A stretch of 64,000 nucleotides of DNA. Source: CACIAM-69d sp001698445 (GTDB lineage: Bacteria; Cyanobacteriota; Cyanobacteriia; CACIAM-69d). The notes below the pieces were generated by a model. That model ran no database searches. It was not told the origin of the DNA and saw nothing but the letters and a program-made list of their open reading frames with translations. Below, one piece after another: positions 8,243 to 16,936 of this stretch (position 1 is the stretch's first letter; each line of letters opens with the position of its first letter). The position numbers and the translations under genes were made by a program. Location of the stretch: assembly GCF_043235035.1 (NCBI RefSeq), contig NZ_JAZAQF010000028.1, positions 1-64,000 on the forward strand, given 5' to 3'.

Positions 8243-8962
8243 CTACAAACGCAACAGCAAATTGGGCCCGTGGGTGTCTGTCCCGCAAGTCATCATCAGC
8301 CCAAATCGTTCCGCCAACTCTTTGACTCGGGCGGTTTGATCGGGGCTAGGAGTCCAAGGATTGGGATTGTTATAGGCATAGTAAGCCTCCACCCCGTCAA
8401 TTCCTAGGGTTGCCGCCGCCATAATCAGGGGCTTAGCATCCAAGCGATAGCGAGCGGGGTGAGCCAGCACGGCAATGCCCCCCGCCTGTTGAATGGCGTG
8501 AATCACTCGATCGGCGTAGTAATACTCATCGCGCACGGGTCGCCCTTGCAAATAGGGCTGAATCACGTCAGCACTGATATCAAAGGCATAGCCCAGAATA
8601 TGCACCTCGGTTCCCAGCAACCCTGCATTAATTTCAACCCCCGTCCACAAATGGGGAACCACCAGCTCAGGGTTCACTGATTTGGCCAATTGCAGCGCCT
8701 TGGCTGCAGCCAGATAGCCATTCACACTGTGGTGATCGGTAATGGCAAAGCCCTTGAGACCAATTTGCAGGGCCTGGTTAATCAAATCGGTGGGGCTGAG
8801 ACGGCCATCGGAGGCCGTTGTGTGCATGTGAAAGTTGTAGTGACGCGGGCAACTCGTCGGAGTCAAAGATTGGAATACGTCCCGCAGCAGCGCCTGGTCT
8901 TCAGCCGTCACCGAAGCTGTCACCGACAGCGGACTCAAGCCACGGGTAACGCGAGCTGTCAT
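8243..8962 (-). CDS. PHP-domain metal-dependent phosphoesterase
   Basis: A 239-residue PHP protein. The metal-binding motifs are clear: 'HYNFHMHTTASDG' (HxH near residues 45-47), 'AITDHHSVNGY', a glutamate in 'WTGVEINAG', 'VLAHPAR', and 'CGTDTHGPN'. Family members of this small stand-alone type (TrpH/RNase AM-like) hydrolyse 5'-nucleotides or short oligoribonucleotides; which substrate applies here is not visible. The ATG at 8962 has GGGAG about 9 nt upstream. It stands alone, with 338 bp and 332 bp of spacer on either side. Confidence 0.85.
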   Translation of the reverse strand: MTARVTRGLSPLSVTASVTAEDQALLRDVFQSLTPTSCPRHYNFHMHTTASDGRLSPTDLINQALQIGLKGFAITDHHSVNGYLAAAKALQLAKSVNPELVVPHLWTGVEINAGLLGTEVHILGYAFDISADVIQPYLQGRPVRDEYYYADRVIHAIQQAGGIAVLAHPARYRLDAKPLIMAAATLGIDGVEAYYAYNNPNPWTPSPDQTARVKELAERFGLMMTCGTDTHGPNLLLRL

Positions 8963-9294
8963 AGCGACACTCCCAAAGAATGGAGAAAAATGGCTTCACC
9001 AATCTTAAACAATTTTTAAAGACTTTCTGTTGCAATTCGTCGTGTGCCATGCATTCGTCATAAATGGTCTTTGATCAAAAAAGAAACCCTCTAGAATTTT
9101 GATGGTTTTAAATGCAAATCAAACTACTTTTTGACGATCCCAAACTTTTAGAAAGTTTTTAAAAAGTTTGAGAAAAAGGCAAAAGAATTCCCGGCCAATC
9201 CTCACGCTTGCCATGGGTCTGTTTGAGGTGGGGATCGGCCAGGCCAAAACTGCCTCAACTCTGGGATCAGGAGAGTTGGCAGAGTTAGCAAAAA
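8963..9294. other. 332-bp AT-rich spacer
   Basis: Upstream of the PHP gene and downstream of the hisB-linked small gene. It is AT-rich (9010-9190). An inverted repeat CAAACTTTT (9141-9149) / AAAAGTTTG (9162-9170) encloses a 12-nt loop. It could help end the hisB operon transcript but has no clean U-run on the minus strand. No gene seen. Confidence 0.5.
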
Positions 9295-9810
9295 TCAATC
9301 ATTAATTATGATGGCGGTTTGGGTGATGGCGGTTTGGGTCGCCACTTCACCCGATCGGGTGCTGAGGGAGCTGGGATTGGTGCGCGGCTGCAAGAGACGG
9401 GGAGCGCGATCGAGCATCAATTCTCGGCTGAGACCCTCGCGCGCATCATCCCGATTCAGCAAACGGCAAATCAGCTCGCCGGGCCCATGGGGGTCAAACA
9501 CATGGCGGATGCCATCCAGCCCAACCCAAATTCGGCGACGGCAGTTGTAGGCCGATCGGGGCCGTTCCACCCCATCCACCGCCACCGTGGCCCGAAACTC
9601 CCAGTGTTTCTTGGCACTGCGCTGAATTTTCAGAATGCAAATTTGCTGACCATGCCAGGGCCGACAAAAATCCGCCGCTTGGGCTGCCGGAGTTTCCAGC
9701 CCCCAGACCAGCCCCACTAGCAAGCCCCCCAGCAGCAGGAACCCAGCCAGCACCAAACCTACCTGCCAGTTTTCAAGCCAACGCTTCTGGATCAATCGCC
9801 CCTTTGCCAC
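9295..9810 (-). CDS. Single-pass membrane protein of unknown function, coupled to hisB
   Basis: A 171-residue protein with a basic N-terminus (MAKGRLIQKRW), one membrane helix (about residues 17-38, VGLVLAGFLLLGGLLVGLVWG) and then a non-cytoplasmic domain with four cysteines (FCRPWHGQQICIL, YNCRRRIWVGLDG, ELICRLLNRDD). These could form two disulfides. The C-terminus is low-complexity (Thr/Ile/Ala). The start is a GTG whose G is the last base of the hisB stop codon (TAGTG at 9812-9808), so translation is probably coupled to hisB. I do not recognise the family. Confidence 0.65.
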   Translation of the reverse strand: MAKGRLIQKRWLENWQVGLVLAGFLLLGGLLVGLVWGLETPAAQAADFCRPWHGQQICILKIQRSAKKHWEFRATVAVDGVERPRSAYNCRRRIWVGLDGIRHVFDPHGPGELICRLLNRDDAREGLSRELMLDRAPRLLQPRTNPSSLSTRSGEVATQTAITQTAIIIND

Positions 9811-10469
9811 TAGAGCACACCCTTGGAACTGGGAATTTTGCCAGCACGACGCGGATCCACCTCGATCGCCATGCGCATCGCTCGGGCAAAGGCCTTGAAT
9901 GTGGCTTCGATGATGTGGTGCGAGTTGATGCCATCCAGTTGGCGAATGTGCAAGGTCATTTGCGAGTGATTCACCACCGCCACGAAGAATTCCCGCACCA
10001 ATTGGGTGTCATAGGTTCCCACCCGTTCCGTGGGAATTTGCAGCCCATAGCTCAAATGGGGCCGGCCGGAAAAGTCCAACGCCACCTGCACCAAGGCCTC
10101 GTCTAAGGGGGCGACAAAGTGCCCAAACCGGACGATGCCCTTGCGATCGCCCAAGGCCTGATGCAGCGCTTGGCCGAGGGTGATGCCCACATCTTCGTTG
10201 GTGTGGTGATCATCAATATGCACATCCCCGGTGGCTTGGATGTCCAAATCAATCAGCCCATGGGAGGCAATTTGATCGAGCATGTGATCCAAAAAAGGCA
10301 CGCCGGTCTGGGCAGAGCAACGGCCCGTTCCGTCCAAATTCAAACCGACATGAACATCGGTTTCGCCGGTTTTGCGGCTGACACGGGCGGTGCGATCGGG
10401 CGTGAGGATGACGGGGCGATCGAGCATCGGCTCGGCAATTGGCTCGGTGATTGGCTCGGTGGTTTGCAT
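9810..10469 (-). CDS. hisB: Imidazoleglycerol-phosphate dehydratase
   Basis: Catalyses the dehydration of imidazole-glycerol phosphate to imidazole-acetol phosphate in histidine biosynthesis; manganese enzyme. Motifs visible include 'FLDHMLDQIASHGLIDL', 'DVHIDDHHTNEDVGI' and near the C-terminus 'NSHHIIEATFKAFARAMRMA', the metal ligands being the two HHxxE clusters. I chose the ATG at 10469 (219 residues, near the usual length). The frame extends upstream to 10556, but that part is Pro-rich and unlike the family. The N-terminal 15 residues contain a small TEPI/AEPM repeat encoded by tandem 12-mers. The downstream gene overlaps the stop by one base; fabI lies 145 bp upstream on the same strand. 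Confidence 0.93.
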   Translation of the reverse strand: MQTTEPITEPIAEPMLDRPVILTPDRTARVSRKTGETDVHVGLNLDGTGRCSAQTGVPFLDHMLDQIASHGLIDLDIQATGDVHIDDHHTNEDVGITLGQALHQALGDRKGIVRFGHFVAPLDEALVQVALDFSGRPHLSYGLQIPTERVGTYDTQLVREFFVAVVNHSQMTLHIRQLDGINSHHIIEATFKAFARAMRMAIEVDPRRAGKIPSSKGVL

Positions 10470-10614
10470 GATTTGAGGAACGATCAGAGGGCAAACGGCA
10501 ACAGGGGGGAGCGGGAAAGGGGGGCGGACAGGGGCGATCGCCCGTCCGGCCCCCATGGGTTATGGGTTGCGAATCCCAGGATGAATCTCAGGCTGTGGAG
10601 AATGGGGCCAACAG

Positions 10615-11394
10615 CTACATCCCAACGATGTTGTAGCCTGCGTCCACATAAATTACCTGGCCCGTAATCCCGCTAGACAAATCGCTGCACAAAAAGGCCG
10701 CCGTATTGCCCACTTCCACTTGGGTGACCGTGCGGCGCAGGGGGGCCGTTTCTTCCACGTGGTGAATCATGTCCAAAATACCGCCCACCGCCGAAGAAGC
10801 CAGCGTCCGAATGGGGCCCGCCGAAATGGCATTCACCCGAATTCCCTTTTCACCCAATTCCGTGGATAAGTAGCGCACGCTGGCTTCCAAGGCCGCCTTG
10901 GCCACGCCCATCACGTTGTAGTTCGGCACGGCCCGCACGCTGCCCAGGTAGCTGAGGGTGATGATGCTGCCGTTGTCGTTTAGCAGGGGCTTGGCTGCCG
11001 ATGCCAATTTGGTCAGGGAATAGGCGCTGATGTCTAAAGCGCGGGCAAAGCCTTCGCGGGACGTGTTGCTGAAATCTCCGGTCAGTTCTTCCTTGCCAGC
11101 AAAGGCCAGGCAGTGGATCAAGATGTCAAAGTTGCTCCACTTGCTCTGGATGGTGGTGAAGGTTTCGGCCACCTGGGCATCGTCCTGCACATTGCAGGGC
11201 ACCAGGAAGGTGGGGTTGAGGGGTTCAATCAACTCGGCCACTTTCTTTTCGGCCTTGCCCTTGTCATCGGGGAGATAGGTGGCGGCAATTTCGGCCCCGG
11301 CCGCGTGGAGCTGCTGGGCAATGCCCCAGGCGATCGAGCGGTTGTTGGCAATCCCCGTAACGAGGGCTTTTTTTCCAGAGAGGTTGAGCAGCAT
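10615..11394 (-). CDS. fabI: Enoyl-[acyl-carrier-protein] reductase (NADH)
   Basis: FabI carries out the last reduction of each fatty-acid elongation cycle. The 259-residue protein starts MLLNLSGKKALVTGIANNRSI, has the NADH-binding glycine pattern of FabI, and has the catalytic tyrosine and lysine in 'YNVMGVAKAALEASVRYL' (YxxxxxxK spacing). The C-terminus 'GITGQVIYVDAGYNIVGM' is typical. The ATG at 11394 was preferred over the TTG at 11415. It is divergent from ntcA. As I recall, hisB-fabI-ntcA-DUF3084 neighbourhoods occur in other cyanobacteria too. Confidence 0.95.
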   Translation of the reverse strand: MLLNLSGKKALVTGIANNRSIAWGIAQQLHAAGAEIAATYLPDDKGKAEKKVAELIEPLNPTFLVPCNVQDDAQVAETFTTIQSKWSNFDILIHCLAFAGKEELTGDFSNTSREGFARALDISAYSLTKLASAAKPLLNDNGSIITLSYLGSVRAVPNYNVMGVAKAALEASVRYLSTELGEKGIRVNAISAGPIRTLASSAVGGILDMIHHVEETAPLRRTVTQVEVGNTAAFLCSDLSSGITGQVIYVDAGYNIVGM

Positions 11395-11865
11395 AGGTGT
11401 TCTAAATTTCAGCAACAGAATCTCAAATCACAAAATCCCAACACCAACTCAAGATCCCAACACCAACTCAAAATCCCAATCACCGAGTCCCGAGGGCGTT
11501 TCCCTTGGCGATCGGGTCAGCGATCGGGCGCGAGGGGCTTGATGGGGCAGTGGTGGGTTGCAAAGTTGCCATTCAATGGGGATTGGCAGCCCGTTGTTGA
11601 CTCAAACCGTATCAGAGGCTACAACGAGCGAATTACAATGTTCGAGATTGTAGTGCTGCGAAGGTGACCTGAATCAGTTTAGACCGGTCAGGGGCTTCTG
11701 AAAGACCTTCGTGGGTTTTGAGTTTTGGGCTTGGCGATCGCGAACCTAATCGATTGAGATTGGGTTTTGTATCCACCTCCCAAAAAATCAAACCCGAAAA
11801 AAATGCGCGAATCGATCGCGCTTGGTATAACGTTTCTCAGTAGTTCGGCAGTTCGGCGCAGCGAG
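11395..11865. other. 471-bp divergent spacer between fabI and ntcA
   Basis: Near fabI it holds a direct repeat of 19 bp (ATCCCAACACCAACTCAAG at 11435 and 11454, with a 9-bp remainder at 11473). Around 11633-11657 is a small inverted repeat (TACAAT...ATTGTA). A TATAAC hexamer at 11826-11831 is a plausible -10 for ntcA. I found no GTA-N8-TAC site, which would be expected if NtcA controls its own gene from a canonical box. Confidence 0.55.
11435..11481. repeat. Tandem 19-bp repeat upstream of fabI
   Basis: Two full copies (11435-11453, 11454-11472) and a 9-bp partial copy. It lies in the presumed 5' region of fabI. Confidence 0.8.
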
Positions 11866-12537
11866 ATGCCCTTATCAGTAGACAAGCCTTTAGCCGTTGT
11901 TTTCCGCCAACTGAGCGGAGATTCTTTCTCACCGCCCACTGAGCGGTTTGATCGGGGCAAAACGATTTTTTTCCCGGGTGATCCGGCTGAACGGGTTTAC
12001 TTTTTGGTGAAAGGGGCCGTGAAACTCTCCCGTGTCTACGAGGCCGGCGAGGAAATTACTGTGGCCCTGCTGCGCGAAAACACGGTTTTTGGGGTGTTGT
12101 CGCTCTTGACGGGCAATCGATCGGATCGCTTCTATCACGCCGTGGCCTTCACGCCCGTGGAGTTGCTGTCGGTGCCGATCGATCGGGTGGAAAAGGCCCT
12201 CAAGGATGATCCCGACTTGGCTATGGTGATGCTCCAGGGATTATCATCCCGAATTTTGCAAACGGAGATGATGATCGAGACCCTGGCCCACCGTGACATG
12301 GGATCTCGGTTGGTGAGCTTTTTGCTGATTCTGTGCCGGGATTTTGGGGTTCCCAGCTCCGATGGGATCACGATCGACCTGAAGCTCTCTCACCAAGCCA
12401 TTGCCGAGGCGATCGGGTCCACGCGGGTCACGGTGACTCGGCTACTCGGGGATTTGCGCGATCGCAAGGCCATCTCAATCCACAAAAAGAAAATTACGGT
12501 ACACAACCCCGTGAGCCTGGGGAACCAGTTTACCTAA
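11866..12537 (+). CDS. ntcA: Global nitrogen regulator NtcA (CRP family)
   Basis: Transcription activator that senses 2-oxoglutarate and binds GTA-N8-TAC sites, switching on nitrogen-assimilation genes when ammonium is scarce. The 223-residue length matches NtcA. Residues about 25-120 form the cyclic-nucleotide-binding-like beta-roll (FFPGDPAERVYFLVKGAVKL, 'ENTVFGVLSLLTGN'). A long dimer helix follows, then the winged helix-turn-helix 'LSHQAIAEAIGSTRVTVTRL' near residues 168-187. I chose the ATG at 11866 because it gives the family length; the frame is open to 11767. A TATAAC at 11826 could be the -10. A likely target, the nirA promoter, is 12 kb downstream in this window. Confidence 0.96.
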   Translation: MPLSVDKPLAVVFRQLSGDSFSPPTERFDRGKTIFFPGDPAERVYFLVKGAVKLSRVYEAGEEITVALLRENTVFGVLSLLTGNRSDRFYHAVAFTPVELLSVPIDRVEKALKDDPDLAMVMLQGLSSRILQTEMMIETLAHRDMGSRLVSFLLILCRDFGVPSSDGITIDLKLSHQAIAEAIGSTRVTVTRLLGDLRDRKAISIHKKKITVHNPVSLGNQFT

Positions 12538-12623
12538 CCATCCAACGTCCTCGCCCAAACTATCATTGCAAAGGCCTAGATTGTTGGGCAAAGGCCGCTT
12601 AAGGAGCGATCGCACAGAGGGCG

Positions 12624-14081
12624 ATGACGATCGGGTATGTACTAATTTTGCTAGCCACCTTGGTGTTAGGTGGGGCGATTGCCACCATGGGCGATCGGCT
12701 CGGCACCCGCGTGGGCAAAGCTCGCCTCAGCCTGTTCAACCTGCGACCGCGCCAAACGGCCACCCTTGTCACGATCGTGACTGGCAGCCTAATTTCCGCT
12801 TCCACCTTGGGCCTGTTGTTCTTGGCGGGCATTTTTGAACTCGAGGAAATTCAAACGCGCCTGGGGCGGGCCCGGCGAGAACTAGATCAAGCCCGCGTCC
12901 AACAGGATCAGGCCCGCGCCGAACTGAGCCAAATCAACCGATCGCTGCAAGCCTCCCTGGCCAGGCAAGCCCAAACCCAAGACCGCCTCAATGTGGCCCA
13001 AAAGCGTCTGCTCCAGGCCGATAAACAATTCCGACTCGCCAAGGCCCAGCTCACCCAGGTTTCCCGCCGAGCGCGGCAACTGCTGAGCGACATCAAAACC
13101 CTCCAGGGCGAGCGGCTCAGTCTGCAAAGTGACCTGCAACGCCTTGGGGGGGAAAATCGCCAACTCCAGGGAGATCGATCGCGCCTTTTGGATGAGCGAT
13201 CGGCCCTCGATCGCCAGAATCAAACCCTGATTGCCCAAAACCGCGATCGCACCGCCCAAATCCGCGATCGGGAACAGCGGCTCAAGGACGTGGAATCCCG
13301 GCTGCAAGATGCCAACCAGCGGTTTCAGTCGGCCCAATCGGAACTGCAATCCTTAGAAGTTTCCGTTCGGCGGCTGGAGCGAGAATCCCAGGCCCTGCGA
13401 GAAGGAAACGTGGCCCTGCGGCGGGGCGAAGTGTTGGCGGCCGGCATTTTGCGAATTCCCGCTCCCGAAATGACCCAAGCGGCGATCGAGCGGTTGTTAG
13501 TGGCCGCCAACCGCGCCGCCCTCGAACGCACCCAGCCGGGCATCGGAGCCAATCAACAGGCCATTTCTCTCTCGCGGGGAGAAGTGGAACAGGTGATTTC
13601 TCAAGTGCGAGATGGTCGTGAATATTACGTGAAAGTGATTTCCACCGCCAACTATCTGACCGGCGAAGAACCGCCCATCCGCGTCGTTTTGGATGTGGCA
13701 CTGAATCAAATTCTTTTTACCCGTCGTGAAACCCTGACGGTGGCTTCCCTGGATCCTGCCAGCCTGTCACAACCGGAACTGCGCGATCGCCTGGAACTCG
13801 CCTTGGGCCAAGCCCTGTTTCGGGCCCAGCGAGCGGGAGTCGCCGCCGATGGCTTCCGGGTGGAAAATGTGCCGGGCCTGATCCAATTTGTGCGCTGGCT
13901 GGAGTCTCAAACCCAACCCGTCGAGGTGCGGGTGATTGCAGCCCGCGATATTTACACCGCCGGCCCCCTGTCCCTGTCCTTTGTGGCGGTTCGCAATGGC
14001 CAGGTGCTCTACGAAATTGAACCACTCCCGAACACCCCGATTGAATCCCGTCGATCAACTCGTCCCAGACGCATCGGGTAA
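12624..14081 (+). CDS. DUF3084 coiled-coil membrane protein
   Basis: A 485-residue protein with two N-terminal membrane helices (GYVLILLATLVLGGAIATMG at 4-23 and TLVTIVTGSLISASTLGLLF near 48-67) separated by a basic loop. A long coiled coil follows (about 80-290) rich in L, Q, R, E and D heptads. The alpha/beta C-terminal domain begins near 'VLAAGILRIPAPEMTQAAIE'. This is the cyanobacterial DUF3084 family; function is not known. It lies 86 bp downstream of ntcA on the same strand and may be co-transcribed. The coiled coil suggests a structural or scaffolding role at the membrane (inference). Confidence 0.82.
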   Translation: MTIGYVLILLATLVLGGAIATMGDRLGTRVGKARLSLFNLRPRQTATLVTIVTGSLISASTLGLLFLAGIFELEEIQTRLGRARRELDQARVQQDQARAELSQINRSLQASLARQAQTQDRLNVAQKRLLQADKQFRLAKAQLTQVSRRARQLLSDIKTLQGERLSLQSDLQRLGGENRQLQGDRSRLLDERSALDRQNQTLIAQNRDRTAQIRDREQRLKDVESRLQDANQRFQSAQSELQSLEVSVRRLERESQALREGNVALRRGEVLAAGILRIPAPEMTQAAIERLLVAANRAALERTQPGIGANQQAISLSRGEVEQVISQVRDGREYYVKVISTANYLTGEEPPIRVVLDVALNQILFTRRETLTVASLDPASLSQPELRDRLELALGQALFRAQRAGVAADGFRVENVPGLIQFVRWLESQTQPVEVRVIAARDIYTAGPLSLSFVAVRNGQVLYEIEPLPNTPIESRRSTRPRRIG

Positions 14082-14129
14082 GAAAATCTTGCGCATTGGC
14101 CGGCCCGCGTCAATGGGGCGATCGGGTAG

Positions 14130-14186
14130 GGTGTGTGGGAGAACGCTTGCGGGGTAACGGTTTGGTTGGTTTGTCTCCCACGCACC
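14130..14186. repeat. Inverted repeat, 13-bp arms
   Basis: GGTGTGTGGGAGA (14130-14142) pairs with TCTCCCACGCACC (14174-14186) with one G-T pair. It lies 49 bp after the DUF3084 stop and may end that transcript or be an intergenic repeat related to the one at 14237-14292. Confidence 0.65.
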
Positions 14187-14236
14187 GTCGATCGCCCCTC
14201 GGGATCACGAGTCGGTTTGGCCGCGTCAATGGTGGC

Positions 14237-14292
14237 GGTGCGTAGGGCACAAACCCCATTTCGGGAACCTGCGAACCGTTGCCCTACGCACC
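14237..14292. repeat. Inverted repeat, 13-bp perfect arms, at the STAND gene 3' end
   Basis: GGTGCGTAGGGCA (14237-14249) and TGCCCTACGCACC (14280-14292) with a 30-nt loop. It directly abuts the stop codon of the STAND gene (14293). GTAGGG/CCCTAC cores like this are common in cyanobacterial intergenic repeats. Could serve both convergent genes as a terminator, although no U-run is present. Confidence 0.7.
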
Positions 14293-16785
14293 CTACGGGA
14301 TTTCGGGTGGGGTAGTGAGTTGTTGCAGGATGGCTTGGGTGAGGGGGTGGTCGGAGAGGTCGGCGGCGCGATCGGCTTCGATGACGGTTTGTACCAAAAC
14401 ATTCAAGCGGCGCACGGTTTCTTTGACGTAGGGATGATCAGAATTGAGAGCGCCCTGAAAGGTCTTGAAGGCCAGAAGCAATAAGCTCTCTGCTTCTGAG
14501 TAGCGTTCTAGAGCCATGTATAGTTGCCCCAAATTGCCTTGGCTAATGGCGGTGTCGGGATGGTTGGCTTCCAGCAATCGCTCACGGATTTCCAGCGATC
14601 GCCGGTAGAGGGGTTCCGCTGCCTCGTACCGTCCCTGGGAATAGTAGAGGTTTGCCAAGTTGTTGAGGCAGGTGGCGGTGTTGGGATGGTCGGTTCCCAG
14701 CACTTGCTCCCAGATTTCCAGAGATCGCTGCAGGAGAGGTTCTGCTGCCTCGTACCGTCCCTGCAATTGGTAGAGTCCTGCCAAGTTATTGAGGCAGGTG
14801 GCGGTGTGGGTATGGTTGGTTCTTAGCACTTGCCCCCAGATTTCTAGCGATCGTCGCAAGAGGGGCTCCGCTGCTTCGTACTTTTTCTGGGATAGATACA
14901 GGTTGGCCAGGTTGTTGAGGCAGGTGGCGGTGTGGGTATGGTTGCTGCCTAGCACTTGCTCCCAGATTTCCAGAGATCGCTGCAGGAGAGGTTCTGCTGC
15001 TTCGTACTGTCCCTGCAATTGGTAGAGTCCTGCCAAGTTGTTGAGGCTGGTGGCGACTACGGGATGATCTGGCCCGTAGACTTTCTCATCAATTCCCAGA
15101 GATCTCCGGTAGAGGGATTCCGCTGCCTCGTACCGTCCCTGGGATTCATAGAGGTTTGCCAAGTTGTTAAGGCTGGTGGCGGTGTGGGGATGGTCGGCTC
15201 CTAGCACTTGTTCTTTGATTTCCAGAGACTGCTGGTGAAGGAGTTCTGCTACCTTGTACCGTCCCTGGGATTTGTAGAGTACTGCCAAGTTGTTGAGAAT
15301 GTTAGCGGTGGCGGGATGGTCGGTTCCGAAGCGACTTTCGGTGACGCTCAAGCAGTCACTGTAGTACTGTTCAGCCTTGTCCCACAAACCCTGACCCTCA
15401 GCCAGCCACGCCAGAGCGACGAAGGGGCCAATGGAATCCTCGTCGGCAATCTCGTTACTGGCTGCCGCTGCTGTTGCCAAGTGTGGCCAGGCGGGGCGGG
15501 TGCGCGCCAAGTCAGCCAGCGTCACCGTTGACGGAACTGTTTTCGCCACGCTCACCATTTGCCCCAAAAACGCCTGTTGCAGCGCCCCACCCTCGGGCCA
15601 GCCTGCCCGCTGGGCTGCAAAAAATTCCCGAATCAGCGGATGCAGGCCATATTGCCCATCGCCCAGCCGCTCCAACAAACTCAGCCGCACCAATTCCGCC
15701 CGCGCTGCCTCCAGCTCTTCCTCGTCGTCGTTGGGCAAACAACCCTGCACCCAAGCCCACAGCACCGGAGCCGCCCCAAAACAACCCAACAACACCGCCA
15801 GCCGTTGCGCTTCCTGGCTCAGGGCTTGCCAACTCAACTCAAAGGCCGCCGCCACCCCCCGCTCGGCCGTCGTGGTGGCGGGCACTTGGGTCAGCGCCTT
15901 GGCCGCCAACCGTTTTTGATCTAACCGCTGCTGCATTTTGGCCAACGACAACTCTGGATCAGCCGCCAAATAGCTGCCCACCAACTCCAATCCCAAGGGC
16001 AAATAGCCCAGCCACTCGCACAGCTTCTCCGCCGTTGCCTGTTCCGCTGCGATCCGGTCTTGCCCAACAAAATTGCTCAACAACGTCAAGGCATCCGGCG
16101 GTTCTAACACGCCCAAGTCCAGGCGCGATCGTTGATCGAGCCACCGCTCCCGACTGGTGAACAGCACCCGAAACCGATCGCCCACCACCGGAAATCCCTT
16201 CACCTGGTCTGCAAAATCCGTCACATCATCCAAAATCAACAACACCCGCCCCGGCGGATCGTCAGCGGTTTTGGGCCAATGGGCTTGGCAAAAGGCCGCC
16301 TGCTTTTCTGGTGTGTCCAAATGGGTCAAATCCTCTTGGGCAAACCAACGGGGCTGGGCAAAGGCCACCAACTCCCCACAGGCCGCCGCCGCCCGCAGCC
16401 ACACCACCCCGCCGGGATAGTCGCCCAGGTGCTCCCGCGCATATTGCAAGGCCAGCTCGCTCTTGCCCACGCCACCCAAGCCGCTCACCCCTGCGATCGC
16501 CACTTGGGTTTGGGTCTGCAACAACTCATCCAACCGCGCCAAGTCCGCGTCCCGCCCCACAAAGCGATCGCGCGTCAAACCGTAAACCTTCAAATTATTG
16601 GGCGGCCCATCGATCGTCGGCTCCAGCGTCTTCGCTTCAAAGCGCTGCTCTACCGTTTGAATGTTGATCGTGGTTGAGTCGTTACCCACGATGCCTTGCT
16701 GGCTTGTGGGCTGGACGGTGATATTCTTATCGCCCGCAACGTTATCGCCCGGGCCGCTGTGGCTTTGCTCGACGCGATCGCCCAT
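14293..16785 (-). CDS. STAND NTPase (NB-ARC-like) with kinesin-light-chain-type TPRs and N-terminal amyloid-like motif
   Basis: An 830-residue NLR-like signalling protein. Residues 1-47 carry two pseudo-repeats of about 16 residues (10-25 SGPGDNVAGDKNITVQ; 28-43 SQQGIVGNDSTTINIQ) that look like a beta-solenoid amyloid motif. The NTPase domain follows: Walker A GLGGVGKS at 102-109, Walker B 'VLLILDDV', an arginine 'VLFTSRERW' and a GLPL-like 'LGYLPLGLELVGSY', then a winged-helix/helical part. From about residue 485 to the end there are seven or more 42-residue TPRs of the 'TATCLNNLANLY...YEAAEPLLQRSLEI' type, several nearly identical. STAND proteins of this build oligomerise on ligand binding and recruit an effector. 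A small protein with a matching motif lies 151 bp upstream on the same strand. A role in phage defence or regulated cell death is an inference. Confidence 0.8.
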   Translation of the reverse strand: MGDRVEQSHSGPGDNVAGDKNITVQPTSQQGIVGNDSTTINIQTVEQRFEAKTLEPTIDGPPNNLKVYGLTRDRFVGRDADLARLDELLQTQTQVAIAGVSGLGGVGKSELALQYAREHLGDYPGGVVWLRAAAACGELVAFAQPRWFAQEDLTHLDTPEKQAAFCQAHWPKTADDPPGRVLLILDDVTDFADQVKGFPVVGDRFRVLFTSRERWLDQRSRLDLGVLEPPDALTLLSNFVGQDRIAAEQATAEKLCEWLGYLPLGLELVGSYLAADPELSLAKMQQRLDQKRLAAKALTQVPATTTAERGVAAAFELSWQALSQEAQRLAVLLGCFGAAPVLWAWVQGCLPNDDEEELEAARAELVRLSLLERLGDGQYGLHPLIREFFAAQRAGWPEGGALQQAFLGQMVSVAKTVPSTVTLADLARTRPAWPHLATAAAASNEIADEDSIGPFVALAWLAEGQGLWDKAEQYYSDCLSVTESRFGTDHPATANILNNLAVLYKSQGRYKVAELLHQQSLEIKEQVLGADHPHTATSLNNLANLYESQGRYEAAESLYRRSLGIDEKVYGPDHPVVATSLNNLAGLYQLQGQYEAAEPLLQRSLEIWEQVLGSNHTHTATCLNNLANLYLSQKKYEAAEPLLRRSLEIWGQVLRTNHTHTATCLNNLAGLYQLQGRYEAAEPLLQRSLEIWEQVLGTDHPNTATCLNNLANLYYSQGRYEAAEPLYRRSLEIRERLLEANHPDTAISQGNLGQLYMALERYSEAESLLLLAFKTFQGALNSDHPYVKETVRRLNVLVQTVIEADRAADLSDHPLTQAILQQLTTPPEIP

Positions 16786-16898
16786 GCCTTACGCCTGTCC
16801 TTGTTGAATCACCAACCCAAACCAGCGATCGCTCATCGATTCATTCGTTTCCAATACCACGGCTTTCATGGTCAGTCTGTAGGCATTACATGGATCGC

Positions 16899-16925
16899 GT
16901 TGGGTTTCGCAAAGCTCAACCCAAC
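16899..16925. repeat. Dispersed palindromic repeat, half copy
   Basis: The 27 bp starting GTTGGGTTTCGCAAAGCTCA are identical to 59833-59859, where they form one half of a larger palindrome. It lies between the STAND gene and the small upstream gene, and GTTGGG/CCCAAC ends pair to a hairpin. Confidence 0.85.
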
Positions 16926-16936
16926 CGACTGGCTCA

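Noticed and set aside
9141..9170. AT-rich inverted repeat as a terminator of the hisB operon
   Set aside because: The stem is almost all A-T and no T-run follows it on the minus strand; kept only as a note on the spacer.
14410..15340. Regular 126-bp repeats considered as a CRISPR array
   Set aside because: The repeats are coding TPR units in one frame, with no unique spacers of constant size.
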